Shown here one piece after another: positions 1 through 12,018 of a stretch of 64,000 nucleotides of DNA; the first letter of the stretch is position 1, and each line of letters opens with the position of its first letter. Source of the stretch: Eulemur rufifrons (lineage: Eukaryota > Chordata > Mammalia > Primates > Lemuridae). The position numbers and the translations under genes are program-made. The notes under the pieces were generated by a model. The model did no database searches and was not told the origin of the DNA. It worked only from the letters and a program-made list of their open reading frames with translations. The stretch is taken from NCBI RefSeq assembly GCF_041146395.1, contig NC_091008.1, positions 5,593,501-5,657,500 on the forward strand. Direction: 5' to 3'.

Positions 1-1165
1 CCATAAACACTTTTTCTTGACACAATGACATGATTTTTGTTGTTGCTCTTCAGATGGGATTGGGTTCTAGGTGTCTGTGAAAAGTTGGGGACCTGCTCCT
101 TTGCAGGTCACACCTGGGAGGCTGACTCCAGTCGTCACAAACAGTCATCAGTCACGCACTGACACGCAGAGGGAAATTATTGGGGGTAAATTATTTCTGT
201 GGTTGAAAGTCTATCCCTGTATATTTCTGATTTCTTCTATGGAAGACCAAGATGTGGCCCTGGAATTTGATAAATATCGAACGCATTTGGCTTTATTTTG
301 TCTCCTGGGCTTGCTTTGAGACCAGTTAGAAATGCTTGAATTGAAAATCCAAGTGGTGGATGGAGGCCTTGGGCAGTACTCTGGGGGTGCAGCTCCTGCT
401 TTGCGGGTGTGAGGGCCAGGATTAGTGGCCACCAGCAGACACGAGCTGTGCTTGGGGCTATCCTAGGTGCGAGCGGTCAGAGTTGGAAAGGACCCCCCCC
501 CCCAGTCTGAGGGTCTCACCACTCATCCTGTGCTTGTGTGTCCACTGTGACCGACTGCTTGTCTTTGCCTCTGCTCCCCAAGATGTTCTGTCCCATAGAA
601 CAGGCACTGGAAAGTGGCAGCCCGCAGGTCAGTTTTGTTTGGCTTGCCTAGAGTTTAATGTTTTTTGTTTTTTGTTTTTTTTTTTTTTTGCTTTGTTTTG
701 TTTTTAATTTAGCTCTTAACCGTTAAAAATTGGGAGACTCCCCATAGACTCTTAGAAACTCTGGCTTCTCCCGAAAACCAGTTGACAACACTGGCGCTGT
801 GTTCTCTTTGGCAACAGAGTGTGGAGTGTCGCCGCCACTGCCACAGTTGGACAAAGCACATGCTTCCCAGTTACTGCCACCTCCTCCAGCCTGCTTTGCA
901 GCCACTTACGTTGCTTCTCTAGGCCTGGGACTCCCTGACGTCTGTCCCCGAACCCCCACACATTGGCCGGACACCGTGAGAAACCAACTCTCATCAACAC
1001 AAGCGTCCGTACTTTTTAGAAAGGAGAGCACATCTCAACGTCTTTAGCTACAGTCTTCCCGCCATGGTTCATGTTCTCTTCACTCTCCTAGTTGCATCTT
1101 CACCATCTGTTGAGACTCTAGTTCAGTCGAGTCACATAGTATTTGGGTTTTCATTCGGTCTACTG
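1..1165. other. Unrecognised single-copy stretch
   Basis: No gene or named repeat is recognised. It contains an 11-base C run near 493-503 and a T-rich run near 661-690. The short ORFs on both strands have no recognisable domain and look like chance. Confidence 0.5.
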
Positions 1166-1169
1166 TGTT

Positions 1170-3195
<2,026 letters not shown>

Positions 3196-3493
3196 TTTTT
3201 TTTTTTTTTTTTTAAGAGATAGGGTCTTGCTCTGTTGCCCAGGCTAGAGTGCAGTGGCGTCATCATAGCTCACTGCAGCCTTGAACTTCTGGACTCTAGC
3301 AATCCTCCTGCCTCCCGAGTAGCTGGCACTACAAGTGTGTGCCACCATGCCCAGCTAATTTTTTAAAAACTTTTTGTAGAGATGGGGTTTCTCTGTGTTG
3401 TCTAGTCTGGTCTCTAACTCTGGCCTCAAGCAATCCCCCCAACTTGGCCTCTCAAAGTGCTGGGATTCCAGGTGTGAACAGCGGCACCCAGCC
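3196..3493 (-). mobile_element. Old Alu (AluJ-like), minus strand
   Basis: T tail at 3196-3213, then a diverged Alu to about 3493. The GCAGTGGCGTCATCATAGCTCAC motif is the ancestral AluJ/FLAM form, not the strepsirrhine-specific form. The linker lacks the lemur-type middle segment. The high divergence fits an insertion older than the lemur-type copies. Confidence 0.88.
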
Positions 3494-4057
3494 CCGAGAG
3501 AATCCTTTATGGTTAATTTTGCAGAGATTCATTCGTAACACAAATATTCATTTGTTAATTTGGTTATTTTTTAAGTTCGACCTTTTTTTTAATGAGGCGA
3601 TTTCTTAAAGAGGGCACGACCGGTGTTTACATCTCCAACTGAGCCACGCGAAGGGCAAAGTTGATGTCTTGGCTAATTTATTATTGTGTATCTGTTTTTT
3701 GAGGATATTCTTTCTACTCTATTTATAAAACTCCGTCCAGGGCTTCTCACTGTTCCTTTGGCATCCCAGCTATTGCGTAAATAAGTTTATCTTTGATTTT
3801 TAAGACTTTCCTTTGTGAAGCGTGGTCTCAAGATGAGAGGACAAGCACTTACATCTCCCTCCAGCCTCCAGGTCCGGGGGAGGGGGAGGGGAGGGGGAGG
3901 GGGAGGGGGAGGAGGAGGAGGAGGAGGGGGAGGAGGTGGTTTGGGGCAGGGAGTGTTCTTCTCTGACCTGAACATGGAACATTAAGGGGGGCAGGGCCTG
4001 GCAAGGCACTGACGTGATTCACAAACATGTCTTAAGAAGCTGTAATAGAAAAATTAT
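3494..4057. other. Unrecognised stretch containing a G-rich array
   Basis: Apart from the polypurine array at 3875-3938, annotated separately, nothing is recognised here. Confidence 0.4.
3875..3938 (+). repeat. (GGGGGA)n/(GGA)n polypurine array
   Basis: About 64 bases of almost pure G/A on the plus strand: GGGGGA units first, then GGA units. Many runs of three to five Gs are spaced by single As, which fits the general G-quadruplex pattern. The proline-rich and serine-rich ORFs read on the minus strand are simple translations of this array. Confidence 0.9.
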
Positions 4058-4298
4058 TATCATCATAGCTCACTGCAACCTCCAACTCCTGGGCTCCAGG
4101 GATTCTCCTGCCTCAGCCTCCCAAGGAGTTGCACCTACAGGCATGCACCACCATGAAGCCCAGCTAATTTTTTTATTTTCAGTAGAGACAGGGTCTTGCT
4201 CTTGCTCAGGCTGGTCTTGAACTCCTGAGCTCAAGCGATCCTCCCGCCTTGGCCTCCCAGAGTGCTAGGATTACAAGTATGAGCCACCACACCTGGCC
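4058..4298 (-). mobile_element. Truncated Alu, minus strand
   Basis: Alu-derived from the ATAGCTCACTGCAACC motif to TGAGCCACCACACCTGGCC. The T-tail side of the right arm is missing. The right-hand part has TCTTGCTCTTGCTCAGGCTGG, a lemur-type feature. It abuts the L1 remnant that starts at about 4299. Confidence 0.88.
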
Positions 4299-5215
4299 AG
4301 TTTCTAGGTTCTGATAACTCCACATCTTCCTTGTGGTTTCCTAACCTTAGAGGTGGTGAGTGCTCTTTTCACTCTATATCACTGCATTTGGTTTTTCATT
4401 CTTGAGCACCTCTTCTCTGCTTTCTCACACTTTAACATAAAGCCTAAAACACTATACACACAGTGCTATACCTCACTTTTTTCAGGTTATAATACATCTT
4501 GCAGATATTTGTGCAAGGAGATCATTACCATTCTCTGTATTAACTGACAGTGTTCCTTTTGGTAGATGCACCATAATCTATTTAACTAGCTCCCTATTAG
4601 TGGACATTTAGGTTTCTTCCAATATTTTTCCAGTTGAAACAATGTTTCAATGAATGACACATCAGCATTCGGAATCACATACTCCACACATCATTCTGCA
4701 TCTGTGCAAATGTCCTGGTCCATTTTGCGCTGCTATAATAGAAGACCTGAGACTAAGTAATTTCTAAAAAACAGAAATTTATGTCTCACGGTTCTGGAGG
4801 TTGGGAAGTCCAAGAGCAAGACGCCAGCATCCGGCGAGGACCTTCTTGCTGTGTCCTCACATGGTGGAAGGCAGAACGAATGGCAAGAGAGAACCAATTT
4901 CCTCTCCAAGCACCTTTTTAAGGACACCTAATCCCACTCATGAGGCAGGAGCCCCCATGGCCCAGTCATCTCTTAAAAGCCTCCCCCCCTCGTAATGCTA
5001 TCTTACTAGCAACTTGAATTTCAAAGGGGACACATTCAAACCATGGCAGCAAGTATATCTGTGGGACAAATTTTCTGAAGTGACATGGCCTGATCTAAGG
5101 GTATATGCATTTAGATGTTGCCAAACTGCCCTCTATGGGGAATGTACTAGTTTACGCTCATACGAGCCATGCATGAGGGTATATGCTTCAGTCAGCTTCA
5201 CGGACAGAGTGTTAT
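4299..5215 (-). mobile_element. Old L1 (L1M-type) 3' region, minus strand, split by an LTR
   Basis: Antisense L1 3'-region text is recognised on both sides of a nested LTR: before it, the stretch on expecting a small remaining population of motifs such as CTATTTAACTAGCTCCCTATT and GTGGACATTTAGGTTTCTTCC; after it, GTATATCTGTGGGACAAATT and GATGTTGCCAAACTGCCCTC. The two halves (4299-4710 and 5049-5215) are continuous in the L1 order, so the LTR inserted into an existing L1. Exact subfamily is not resolved. Confidence 0.72.
4711..5048 (-). mobile_element. MaLR LTR (MST/MLT1-like), minus strand, nested in L1
   Basis: About 338 bases beginning TGTCCTGGTCCATTTTG and ending AAACCATGGCA. Read on the minus strand this is the usual MaLR LTR order: TG start, GGTTTGAATGTGTCCCC, the segment around the ATGCTGGCGTCTTGC motif, and the GGACCAGGACA end. 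A 5-base target duplication is visible (GCAAA at 4706-4710, GCAAG at 5049-5053), as expected for MaLR elements. No internal sequence is present, so it is a solo LTR. Confidence 0.8.
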
Positions 5216-5858
5216 AAACCACTCACTGGAGTCAATAAAATGAGTCTTTCATTGAGCATCTGAAGCCATGGCCTTGGTAGTTCAAAGGCTCTCTCTCTTT
5301 TATAGACCTTGAGGATCTGGAACATTGATTTGCCGATCAGTACATGGACTCTTTTCCAGGCAGTTTCCATAAGCGACGCCGCACTGCTTCCTCGCTGTCC
5401 CAGCACAGAGATGAAGCCGGGAGGGAGGCAGCCTGGGGACCAGAACTCGAGCTTTGCCATCAAAACCTGCGGGTCTCGCTAGACGTCGGTTTGCCCTCTC
5501 TCTTGGCTTTCCTTCCAGACTCCATGTCAGTATTTTCTTTTGATTATTTGTATTTCAGGGAATCTGATCTTATTTTGCAGGTTTTATCAGGAAAGTGACC
5601 GGGGAGAATGGGCTGAGGGTGGAGGGGCTTGAGCCCAGGAGGCGGGAATCCAGGGACGCAGGATGGAGCGGTTGCAGTGGTGGGGGAGGGGCAGAGACTT
5701 GAGAGACAGAGAAATGAAGACCAGCGAGGATGAGACGGAAGGAGATAGAAGATCTGAGGAGGGAGGAAGGGAGAAGCTACACATGTCATCAGGACTTTTA
5801 GCTTGAGCTACTTGGTGAACAGTGAATAGGAAAGGAGCAGGTGGGAAGCTAGATAAAA
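5216..5858. other. Unrecognised stretch
   Basis: No gene or repeat recognised. The part from about 5590 to 5780 is purine-rich on the plus strand. Confidence 0.4.
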
Positions 5859-6720
5859 GTTTTTAATTTGTATTTTTGATTATTCTTTTTCTCATTTTTT
5901 ACTATGAAAATTTTAAAACACGTGAGAATATCGAAAGTATGTTGAACACTCCTATATTCATCACTTAAATTTAAAAATTATTAATACTTAGCCCTAGGTG
6001 ATATATACACAAATGCAGATGTTTGTTGTTGCAGAAATGTTTGTAAGCACGTTGCAAGTGTCATAAAAATTCATCCCTAAGTACTTCAGCATGCCTCTCC
6101 CAAGATTAAGGACAGCGTCTCTCAAAAACACAATACCACTACCACCTTCAAGAAAATTTACATTATTTCTTTAACAGTATCTAATTTAAAGCTTGGGTTT
6201 AAATTTTCTACACTGTATCCAAACTATAATTATCTTTTATAGCTGGTTGTTGCAAAGAAAGATCCAATCAAATTTTATGCATTGCGTGTGGCTGTTATCT
6301 CTCTTTAGTTCTTTTATTCTAGAACATTCTCGCGTTTTAGAAATGCTCTCGACTCTCACGGTCTTTTTGAGGAGACCGGGCCACCTCCGATTTTCCCGAT
6401 TGTTGCCTTGTGCTGTCCTTTAATTTGTCACTCCATCTCCTGTGTTTTATGCAAACAGTAAGTTAAGTCTAAAGACTCGATTACATTGAGGTTAAACATT
6501 TTTGGCAAGAAACATTTCTATAGGTAATGCCATGTATTTTCTATTTCATCCCTTTCGGTGGGTACAGAATGTCAGGGTGTCCCATAATTAGTGATAGTAT
6601 TGCATTCCATTACGTGGTTAAGGGGGTGGTCATCCTATCTTTCCATTGTAAAGATACATTTTCCTCTTTGCGATGAACAAGTGGTTTGTGGAGGTGTATT
6701 TTGGCACATTGCAAATATTC
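5859..6720. mobile_element. Old L1 3'-end remnant
   Basis: Degraded text typical of old L1M 3' untranslated regions is seen, including CTAAGTACTTCAGCATGC, AAAACACAATACCACTA, GATCCAATCAAATTTTATGC, TCTCTTTAGTTCTTTTA and GGTTAAACATTTTTGGCAAG. Orientation and subfamily cannot be settled by eye. No coding remnant is left. Confidence 0.6.
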
Positions 6721-6724
6721 TATC

Positions 6725-8544
6725 CTTTACTGTAGCTTATATTTTGGAAAGCTGAGGGGATGCCAGGTGGAGTTGGGTTGTCTGCTTGGAGATAAAGCAA
6801 AGTCAGTACGCGTGGCTGGGGCGGGGAAGGTCTGAGTATGCTGAGGGGGGAGATTGGAGGAGTTCTTGCCCGACGAGCTCAGTTTCCTCGATGAGGTGGG
6901 AGATTGTCTCATCTAAGACTTTGCGGGGACTCGGGGTCTCGAGGGGACTGGAGAGTTTCGAGGAGCTGCGGCTGGGAGTGGGGAAGGAAGTCACATTCCC
7001 TGCCACGTGACAGTGGAGAAGGGGACTATGAAGACCCCACCAAAAACATGAATGAAAGGTCTGTTCCTTACACATCTGTGGCTCATTAAGATCAGAGCTT
7101 CCTAAAGGGCCCTCGTTTGATTTACATCTGCCTCCGCTATAGGTTCAAAAAGCGGTGTCAGCCGGTGCCTGGAAGTGGCAGTTACCACCGTGTTGACAGT
7201 CCTTCCTCAGAGGGACCTCCCCTCCTGCCCCTGTCCCCGCCAGCGCCACGCTGGAGCAGCCGGACTCACAGAGACCCATTGTGGCGTGTCCGAACCCACA
7301 GAGAATGTTCCTCCGGTGCATTATTTATGACTTTCCTGCATTTATATAATATCCAGCTTCCTGCAAGTAATTTGTTTTGGATTGTGTAGCGCCGGGCAGC
7401 ACATCAAAGGTATGCTAAGCAGTGGTAATAAAACATTGAGGTTTCTGGTCACCGAGGTATTAAATATCACTCATAAATTACAGGGTGAGTATTTCAAATG
7501 AGCTATGGCTTGGAGGACAGTGGGAATCCCATCTCTGCACATATTAATTGCTACTGCCTGGCTTATTAATTATCGATCGTTGCAAAGGCTTTGTTGCTGG
7601 CGTTTTCTTAAGGAACCATTCTCTGCCCTTTGCAGGGATCTGCAAGCCTGTGAATGGGTGTGTTGTGTGCACAGCTGGCCTTAAGCATAATAAAAATGTG
7701 AGGATACCCTAGAATACCGTACTGTCTGATAGCCTTTCATTTACAAATCAAATGTCCCTCAGTCGCAACTGTTCCCTAACAAGGCACCCCGATTGCTGCT
7801 TTGCACTCCAAGCGGCAAAGTCGGGAGGACAGGACAGATCTGTTTCATTTCACGTCGGGATCAGTTTGACTTTTGGTTAAAAGACCTATTCTCTTCCATT
7901 GATTCCCACTTTTTTTCCTGCAAACGTCCCCCTTTGGCATATGACTCAATTTTACAGGGCTCCCTTTCAGCTTGAAAACTCCACTGTCCTCCTCACCTTT
8001 AGTGCTACTTTATCATCCTCATCTCTGAGTTCCTAACTCTCTCTCCTGTGCACCTTTCTTCTCAGATGAGTTCCTTCCGATGCTTGGGTTTAATTATCCA
8101 ACCGAGAAATGGCCCAGAAGGCCCAGAGGAGACGCAAGCAGCGTAGTTGGAGAGGAGCCGGTGTTTTAGTAGAGCTGGCTGGCCCACACTGTCTCCCTTG
8201 CAAGTTTAATTTAAAAGGGATCCCCCAGACATGCAAGTCAACCCAGGGTGGGGAACCTGGGGGTGTTCTTCCCAGCTGTACTGGGAGACCAGAGCTACAG
8301 CAGGCGGTTGGGAGGTCTAAGAAGTGGCAGAGCGTGTAAGTCACGCAAGACTCCTATCATCCTAAATGTGGCCTTGACCTTGGTGGTCAACACACGCTTG
8401 TCACTGCAGGTGGCTCTATGGTGCTGCATTTGTCTGGCAAGGTAATTCCATACATTTTTAGTCTGATTTCAATCAGATAAGCATAGCAATCTCAGGGAGG
8501 AAAGGTAAGTGGATATAGCTAATTTCTTACTACTACAGGTTAGA
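6725..8544. other. Unrecognised stretch with a possible conserved element
   Basis: No gene and no interspersed repeat recognised. The subregion of about 7280-7700 looks like a candidate regulatory element and is annotated separately. Confidence 0.4.
7280..7700. promoter_or_regulatory. Candidate conserved non-coding element
   Basis: High-complexity, repeat-free sequence with dense AT-core homeodomain-like motifs: ATTAATTGC near 7545 and TTATTAATTATCGATCG at 7563-7579. The latter overlaps a TAATTA core with an ATCGAT core of the ONECUT/CUX type. A pyrimidine-rich GCAAAGG context follows. Regulatory function is inferred from composition only. Confidence 0.3.
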
Positions 8545-9352
8545 CCTGGTGTGTCTCGTATTAGCTACTCCTGTGGCAAGTGAGACCGAGAAACTGAATT
8601 TGTAATTTTATTTAATTTTAAATGAAATTATCAAAATTTACATTTAAAAACCAATACTCCAGTGATTAGGAAACTTTTTTTTTTTTTTTTTCTTTGAGAC
8701 AGAGTCTCGCTCTGTTGCCCGGACTAGAATGCCGTGGCGTCAGCCTAGCTCACAGCAACCTCAGACTCCTGGGCTCAAGCGATCCTCCTGCCTCAGCCTC
8801 CCAAGTAGCTGGGACTACAGGCATGTGCCACCATGCCCGGCTAATTTTTCTATGTATATTTTTTTTAGCTGTCCAGCTCATTTCTTTCTATTTTTAGTGG
8901 AGACAGGGTCTCGCTCTTGCTCAGGGTGGTCTCGAACTCCTGACCTCGAGCGATCCTCCCACCTCGGCCTCCCAGAGTGCTAGGATTACAGGTGTGAGCC
9001 ACCTCGCCCAGCCTGATTAGGAAACTTAAGTATGTTTGGAACAAGTTGGGTATGTGAAAATCTGTTTGTATCTGTACATTTTATGAAATCTCAATACAGA
9101 TCAAATATTTCTAATAAAAATTTAGCATCCAGAGATGCCCTCTACATGTAAAATACACACCAGATTTTTAAAGATCTAGTGCAAAAAAGGCTTAACATAT
9201 CTTAATTTGTATTAATTACACATTGACTATTTTAAATATATTTAGTTAAAGTCTATCATTAAAATTAATTTAATCTGTTCAGGTTTTAAATGTGGTTACT
9301 AGAAAAATTTAAATTATATATGTGGCTCACATTAGGTTTCGATTCGACAGCT
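8545..9352 (-). mobile_element. Ancient hAT-like DNA transposon, split by an Alu
   Basis: Both flanks of the Alu at 8677-9013 resemble an old non-autonomous DNA transposon. The left part has AGAAACTGAATTTGTAATTTT. The right part has AATGTGGTTACTAGAAAAAT, TATGTGGCTCACATTAGGTT and an end reading TTCGATTCGACAGCTCTG. The reverse complement of that end starts CAGAGCTGTC, close to the CAGNGCTGTCCAATAG terminal repeat I associate with hAT-type relics. No transposase coding sequence is seen. Family name not resolved. Confidence 0.5.
8677..9013 (-). mobile_element. Alu SINE, strepsirrhine type, minus strand
   Basis: Full-length dimer with a T tail. Perfect 14-base target duplications TGATTAGGAAACTT flank it (8663-8676 and 9014-9027). 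It lies inside the hAT-like element, so it is the younger insertion. Confidence 0.95.
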
Positions 9353-10081
9353 CTGTATGAGAACAAATACTTCTCAGAGGGACATGGGGACCCTGGAGCC
9401 CATGTCTTCCGAATCCTACAGGAATCTCAATTGTAGCAATTACTTGGCACCAGCGGGCCAAAAGTTTCAAGAAAGTGCTGCAATACTAACTTACGGGAAA
9501 CTGCCAAGTTCCCGACCAAGTCCTGCCTTTTTTTTTTTTTGCTAACTACAAGAAGTGGAGAGAGAAGAGTCAGGGAGGGTATAGAAACCATGATCTATGA
9601 ACCCCAGAAGAAAGGAAGACACAAACAATCTCTATTTCTTCACCGTGGTCCACAGCCATTGTGACGTGTTCTTCCTCTGTCGAGGATAAAAGCTGCTGTT
9701 CACAAGAGGAAAATAGATTAAAAACTACCCCCTTCAGCATGTGTATTGAGCGGGTTCTACTGAGAATATAATTAATTAGATAAGAAAAATGAAGTGATTG
9801 GAAGATTCCAAAATTAGTTAAAGTAGTAGTGGAAACTTGTTCGAAGACAGAAAAAAAATGGTTTAAAAAGCATTCCTTTGCATCTATAGCTAAATATCAG
9901 TCTGAATCCACAGGACTGCAATTTCTCAGCTGACAATAAAACACAAAGGTCTCTTGGTAATTCTAGTTTATGTCCTCTTAGCCACTTGTGAAGCAGCCTT
10001 TGAAAGCTTTTCTGTGGCCTGTAACAGCTTTTGTTTCTTAGTACACTTGGTATCATAGGTATAGATATGGTCATTAAGGGT
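9353..10081. other. Unrecognised stretch
   Basis: No gene or repeat recognised apart from a T run near 9529-9540. Confidence 0.4.
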
Positions 10082-10265
10082 TAATGATGATACCCAGTAT
10101 TTATATAACACCTTTCATCCAAGGACCTCAAAGAAGTAGGCAAACATTAACTCATTAATTCCCATAAGAGCCATGAGGCAAGAGTTATTATATCCATTTT
10201 ATTAATGTAGGAACTGAGGCTCAGAGAACTTAAGCAACAACTTATTCAAGGTTACATAGGACGTT
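10082..10265 (-). repeat. MIR-family SINE, minus strand
   Basis: Shows the reverse-complement MIR order: ATTTATATAACACC, TTAACTCATTAATTCC, a TTATTATATCCATTTTA segment, GGAACTGAGGCTCAGAGA, then CAAGGTTACATAG. Confidence 0.75.
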
Positions 10266-11476
10266 AAAATTTTTACCAGGAATAGTTCTAGATCGAGTCC
10301 TATCTGTTTAAAAAGTTATCTACTCATTGCCCAAGACTTGTGGGCTTTTCTCTCCCCTCCTCTCTTTTCTTCTACTGAATTGTGCTAAATAAGCAAAGTA
10401 TGAAGAGAGAACATTTTCAAGGCTTAAATTTCCAGAGGGCAGCACAATATCATATAATTTGGGGGACACGTTTATCGAACAAAAGAATAAATGCGTGTGG
10501 GCGGTAGAGGACAAAACAATCACAGAAGGTGTATCTGGTTTCTGATTTTAAAAAAGCCAACAAACCTCAAATTATTCCCTAAAACAAGTTGCCTCTCATT
10601 TCTTTCAAACTAAGACAACTCTACCATGCAAGCTGTAAATAATTCCCACTATAAATAAAAACAGTCAGACATTTTTGTTTCTGTTTGACTAATCCCAGAG
10701 ACGTTCATTAGTTCCCTTGCAGCCTCTTGTATTCGGCTCTGAATTTGTTTTCATATTGAGCTAACATCTGACCTCACTGGTCTCAGTTCTGCTCTCTGGC
10801 ATGATACAGAACAAGTCTAATCTCTCTTCAACATGACAGATCTTGGTAGCTTTGGAGCCAGATCTTTTTGTCTCCCTCGGGCCTTGTTCCTGGAGCAGCC
10901 AGAGTTTCTGCAGCTGGAATTCGTACGTTGCTGTTTCTAGGGGTGTCCCCGTCCACCCATATCTGACACTCTGGTTGATCAAGGTCTCTCTTAAAATGTG
11001 GTGCCCAGCACGGAACATAATATTCTAGATGGAGTTTGGGACTGGAGGGCGGCCGCTGCCACTAACCACACCATCGTTCTTCCTTGATTTCAAAACTGTG
11101 GTTTAATCTTCCCGTAGACTGTTCTCCTTTGGGCAACCAACCCAAACAAAAAATGCAAAAACAACCCAATTTGCATTGTCATTCCCTAAAGATTTATTTT
11201 TCGTTATTTGAATAATTTCTGTGCCTATTTCCTAATTCTCTTTTTCTAGTGCATTTCTAAATTTCGTAGAAGTAGGCAAAAAGATCAAACAGCACTTTTA
11301 GGCTGATTAAAAATGGTGAGCCTCAGTTTAAATCAATCTTTTTTTCCCCCTTAATCAGCTGTTAGACTGTAAGTTTCATACACGCGCCTGGCCATTTGAG
11401 CGTACATTTAGTATTTCTCCTGCACGTTATATGCTAAATGCAATAGTGGGGTTTATTGTTTATTTTTAGGAAAAAA

Positions 11477-11507
<31 letters not shown>

Positions 11508-11531
11508 TGATTATGAAAGAAATGAAATTTA
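10266..11531. other. Unrecognised stretch with a (TG)n tract
   Basis: No gene or interspersed repeat recognised. A (TG)14 microsatellite lies at 11477-11504. Confidence 0.45.
11477..11504 (+). repeat. (TG)n microsatellite
   Basis: Fourteen uninterrupted GT dinucleotides. Confidence 0.97.
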
Positions 11532-11778
11532 GCACAGAGGTTAATAACCCAAGTTCTTGAATAAGACTTACGTTCGTTTGAATTCTGGTCCCACCACTTG
11601 TGAGTTTTAGGGAAAATTTATTTAAACGCTTTAAATGATAGTTTCTTCACGTGTAAAGTGAGGTTAATAATAGGACCTCTCATATGGGGCTATTGTGAAG
11701 CTATTACGTAATGACGAATATAAAAGACTTAGCACCAAATCTGACCCAGAGAAAGCACTCAACAAATACGAATTATTC
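11532..11778 (+). repeat. MIR-family SINE, plus strand
   Basis: MIR order on the plus strand: GAATTCTGGTCCCACCACTTG, TTCTTCACGTGTAAAGTGAG, GGGGCTATTGTGAAG, CTTAGCACCAAATCTG, then AAGCACTCAACAAATA. Confidence 0.8.
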
Positions 11779-11885
11779 TTGTGGAAATATTTGGAACACA
11801 TAGATAAAAGAAAAGAAAAGTTATCTAACCTCCAGCTCATTCCAATAATACTACTGACATTTAAAATATATTCTTCTTCTCTGAT

Positions 11886-11971
11886 TCTAGCACTCTGGGA
11901 GGCCGAAGCGGGTGGATCGTTTGAGCTCAGGAGTTCGAGACCAGCCTGAGCAAAAGCGAGACCCTGTCTCT

Positions 11972-12004
<33 letters not shown>

Positions 12005-12018
12005 TATGTATGTATATA
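11886..12018 (+). mobile_element. Truncated Alu left-arm copy with (TA)n tail, plus strand
   Basis: Begins within the left arm (TAGCACTCTGGGAGGCCG) and runs to GACCCTGTCTCT followed by a pure A run and (TA)n. Only a left-arm monomer is present. The TAGCACTCTGGGAGG and CAGCCTGAGCAA features are lemur-type. It is one of only two plus-strand Alus in the window. Confidence 0.85.
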
